NCBI GenBank assembly: GCA_031549865.1
Contig: JAVBPE010000005.1
Location: forward strand, 62,001-126,000
From: JAVBPE01 sp031549865
GTDB taxonomy: Bacteria > Bacillota_I > Bacilli_A > Acholeplasmatales > Anaeroplasmataceae
Reading direction: 5' to 3'
Length of the DNA: 64,000 bases
Of this stretch, positions 62,831 to 64,000 are shown piece by piece; within the stretch, counting starts at the first letter, position 1; the number at the start of each line of letters is the position of its first letter. The position numbers and the translations under genes are program-made. The notes beneath the pieces were generated by a model. That model did not search any database, was not told the DNA's origin, and saw nothing but the letters and a program-made list of their open reading frames with translations.

Positions 62831-64000
62831 TTATATCTTTTTATCTTCTTTATCATCTGAAAATGGGTCTATATCATATTTAACAAAATTATTATCCTGA
62901 TATGAAAAAACATATTCAACGAATTTAAAATTTTGTTCTTTTAAAAACTCAAAAACTTCTTTTTTAATTGCTTTTGTTTTTTCTTTATCTATTTTTTTAA
63001 TTTTTGGATAAGACCATTTATACTTTGACACACAGTATGTTTCATATCTATTTTCATTTTCATCAAATGTGAAATCAATTTCTAGAACTTTCAAATCATT
63101 ATTAATATCTTCTTTATAATATAATTTAAATAGCCCCTTTTCTTCCAAATCCTCTATTAATGTGAACTTGGAATTAAGAGTAGAAACGACTTCATTCTTT
63201 AATACTTTTTCTTTTTTATTAAATTCTTTTATATCCAATTCTTCTAATCTTTTTTTTATATTATTAATCGTTTCTTCATCCATATTCTCTTTTGGAACAT
63301 ATGGACACTTATTTAATCTTTTTGTTTCATTTAAAACATATTTAACAATTAACTTTTTACTACGTGCTCCAGTTATACCTGGCATATCGCTTAAATATAC
63401 GTGTGAATTTAAAACGTCTACTATAACTTTTATAATTGCTGTACTTCTTACATAACTAACATTTTCTAAACATTTTTTTATAGTTTCATCATACGCAAAA
63501 TCAGAAATACAGGCAATAGCCAATATAGCATTATATTGACCCTTATAACAATTCTTAGTCAAAGTAAGTTCACCATTTGTTATATCATTAAAATATGCAT
63601 TAACATCATTATTTTGTATTGAGGCAATGTGGATATGAATATTTGTCGAGTCTAATTTCTTATAATGCTTTTTTAAATAAAAATTATATTCATCATATTC
63701 TAAAATAAGAACTTTATCTTTTTTATATTTATCTTTTTCAAGATATCTAATAGTATTATTTATATATGTCATACTGTTTTGAGATTTATTCTTAGTTATA
63801 TAACATAATTTATCTGACTGAAAGTTTTTAAGTCCCAATTTTAACATATTTCTTAAACTAGTTGGCGCATATAACTTTATTAATAAAGATATAGATATGA
63901 TTGCTGGAACAATAAATAATATTATCCCCAGCACATTAATAAATGTATTATCAGAATCAAGTTCTATCATGATAATAATTGAAGCTATGCTAATTATAAA
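62831..64000 (-). CDS. Unrecognised membrane-anchored protein, start probably outside the window
   Basis: At least 379 codons; the first ATG at 63970 has no ribosome site and the frame stays open upstream to the window edge (FIISIASIII), adding to a hydrophobic segment. Two membrane helices lie near the N-terminus, then a soluble part with the pattern KDKVLILEYDEYNFYLKKHY, DVLNSHVYLSDMPGITGARS and a lysine-rich helical tail. I recognise no family. The DMPGITGAR stretch recalls a nucleotide-binding loop but no GTPase motifs accompany it. Confidence 0.6.
   Translation of the reverse strand, partial: FIISIASIIIMIELDSDNTFINVLGIILFIVPAIISISLLIKLYAPTSLRNMLKLGLKNFQSDKLCYITKNKSQNSMTYINNTIRYLEKDKYKKDKVLILEYDEYNFYLKKHYKKLDSTNIHIHIASIQNNDVNAYFNDITNGELTLTKNCYKGQYNAILAIACISDFAYDETIKKCLENVSYVRSTAIIKVIVDVLNSHVYLSDMPGITGARSKKLIVKYVLNETKRLNKCPYVPKENMDEETINNIKKRLEELDIKEFNKKEKVLKNEVVSTLNSKFTLIEDLEEKGLFKLYYKEDINNDLKVLEIDFTFDENENRYETYCVSKYKWSYPKIKKIDKEKTKAIKKEVFEFLKEQNFKFVEYVFSYQDNNFVKYDIDPFSDDKEDKKI

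Noticed and set aside
1..64000. TGA read as tryptophan, as in Mollicutes
   Set aside because: Genes use TGG for Trp, and hisD, hisG, the racemase-like and the cyclase-like genes end at TGA; conserved genes are intact with the standard code.

Overview
The window is AT-rich, tightly packed DNA from the chromosome of a low-GC bacterium, most likely an anaerobic member of the Bacillota (Bacilli/Erysipelotrichia or a Mollicutes-related gut lineage). The main reasons are the rimP-nusA-ylxR-ylxQ-infB-rbfA operon, RNase J, RqcH/Rqc2, an OhrR with a Bacillus-like operator, a TPP riboswitch, a Met T-box, an [FeFe] hydrogenase and Firmicute-style intrinsic terminators. The code is standard: TGG is Trp, and hisD and hisG end in TGA. 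I found no rRNA, tRNA, CRISPR array or insertion sequence.

Layout. 1-2.3 kb: end of an amidohydrolase, then a membrane-anchored ComEC-like hydrolase with a small partner sharing its anchor and Ig-like domain. 2.3-6.6 kb: the translation/transcription factor operon behind a hairpin leader. 6.7-14.1 kb: housekeeping genes (popT-like, coaD, proS, RNase J), a degenerate-looking glutamate racemase relative with no canonical start codon, an exonuclease and a flavodoxin-ferredoxin. 14.2-23.1 kb: a pectin/magnesium region with a PL1 pectate lyase lipoprotein under a cre-like site, an mgtA Mg2+ ATPase behind an unusual structured leader with a small ORF and terminator, a VOC protein and a GH28 polygalacturonase. 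23.2-27.0 kb: accessory region with a ParA cassette, an AlkD-like protein, gene debris and an orphan protein with a diverged diadenylate-cyclase-like C-terminus. 27.1-30.2 kb: thiamine salvage operon (thiM-thiE-thiD-tenA) under a TPP riboswitch. 30.3-42.3 kb: regulators and housekeeping (Nudix, LuxR-HTH, XRE-membrane protein, uvrC, rpoZ, gmk, rqcH, M18 peptidase, acyl-ACP thioesterase, hslO). 42.3-46.7 kb: metNIQ plus a GNAT-MsrA fusion under a Met T-box. 46.7-53.5 kb: short RecQ, two-component system, OhrR/peroxidase operon with its operator, TspO with an apparent AUU start, and an [FeFe] hydrogenase. 53.5-61.9 kb: histidine operon hisZGDCBHAF(IE)-ybaK with the TrpR-like regulator yerC just upstream. 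62-64 kb: an HD phosphohydrolase and an unrecognised membrane protein that runs off the window.

How the genes work together. The organism appears to take up and salvage methionine and thiamine, make histidine, attack pectin and dispose of electrons as H2. Much of the control is by RNA leaders (TPP, T-box, the mgtA leader, the rimP leader). The most promising undescribed elements are the mgtA leader at 18.56-18.77 kb and the diadenylate-cyclase-like protein at 25.6-27.0 kb.
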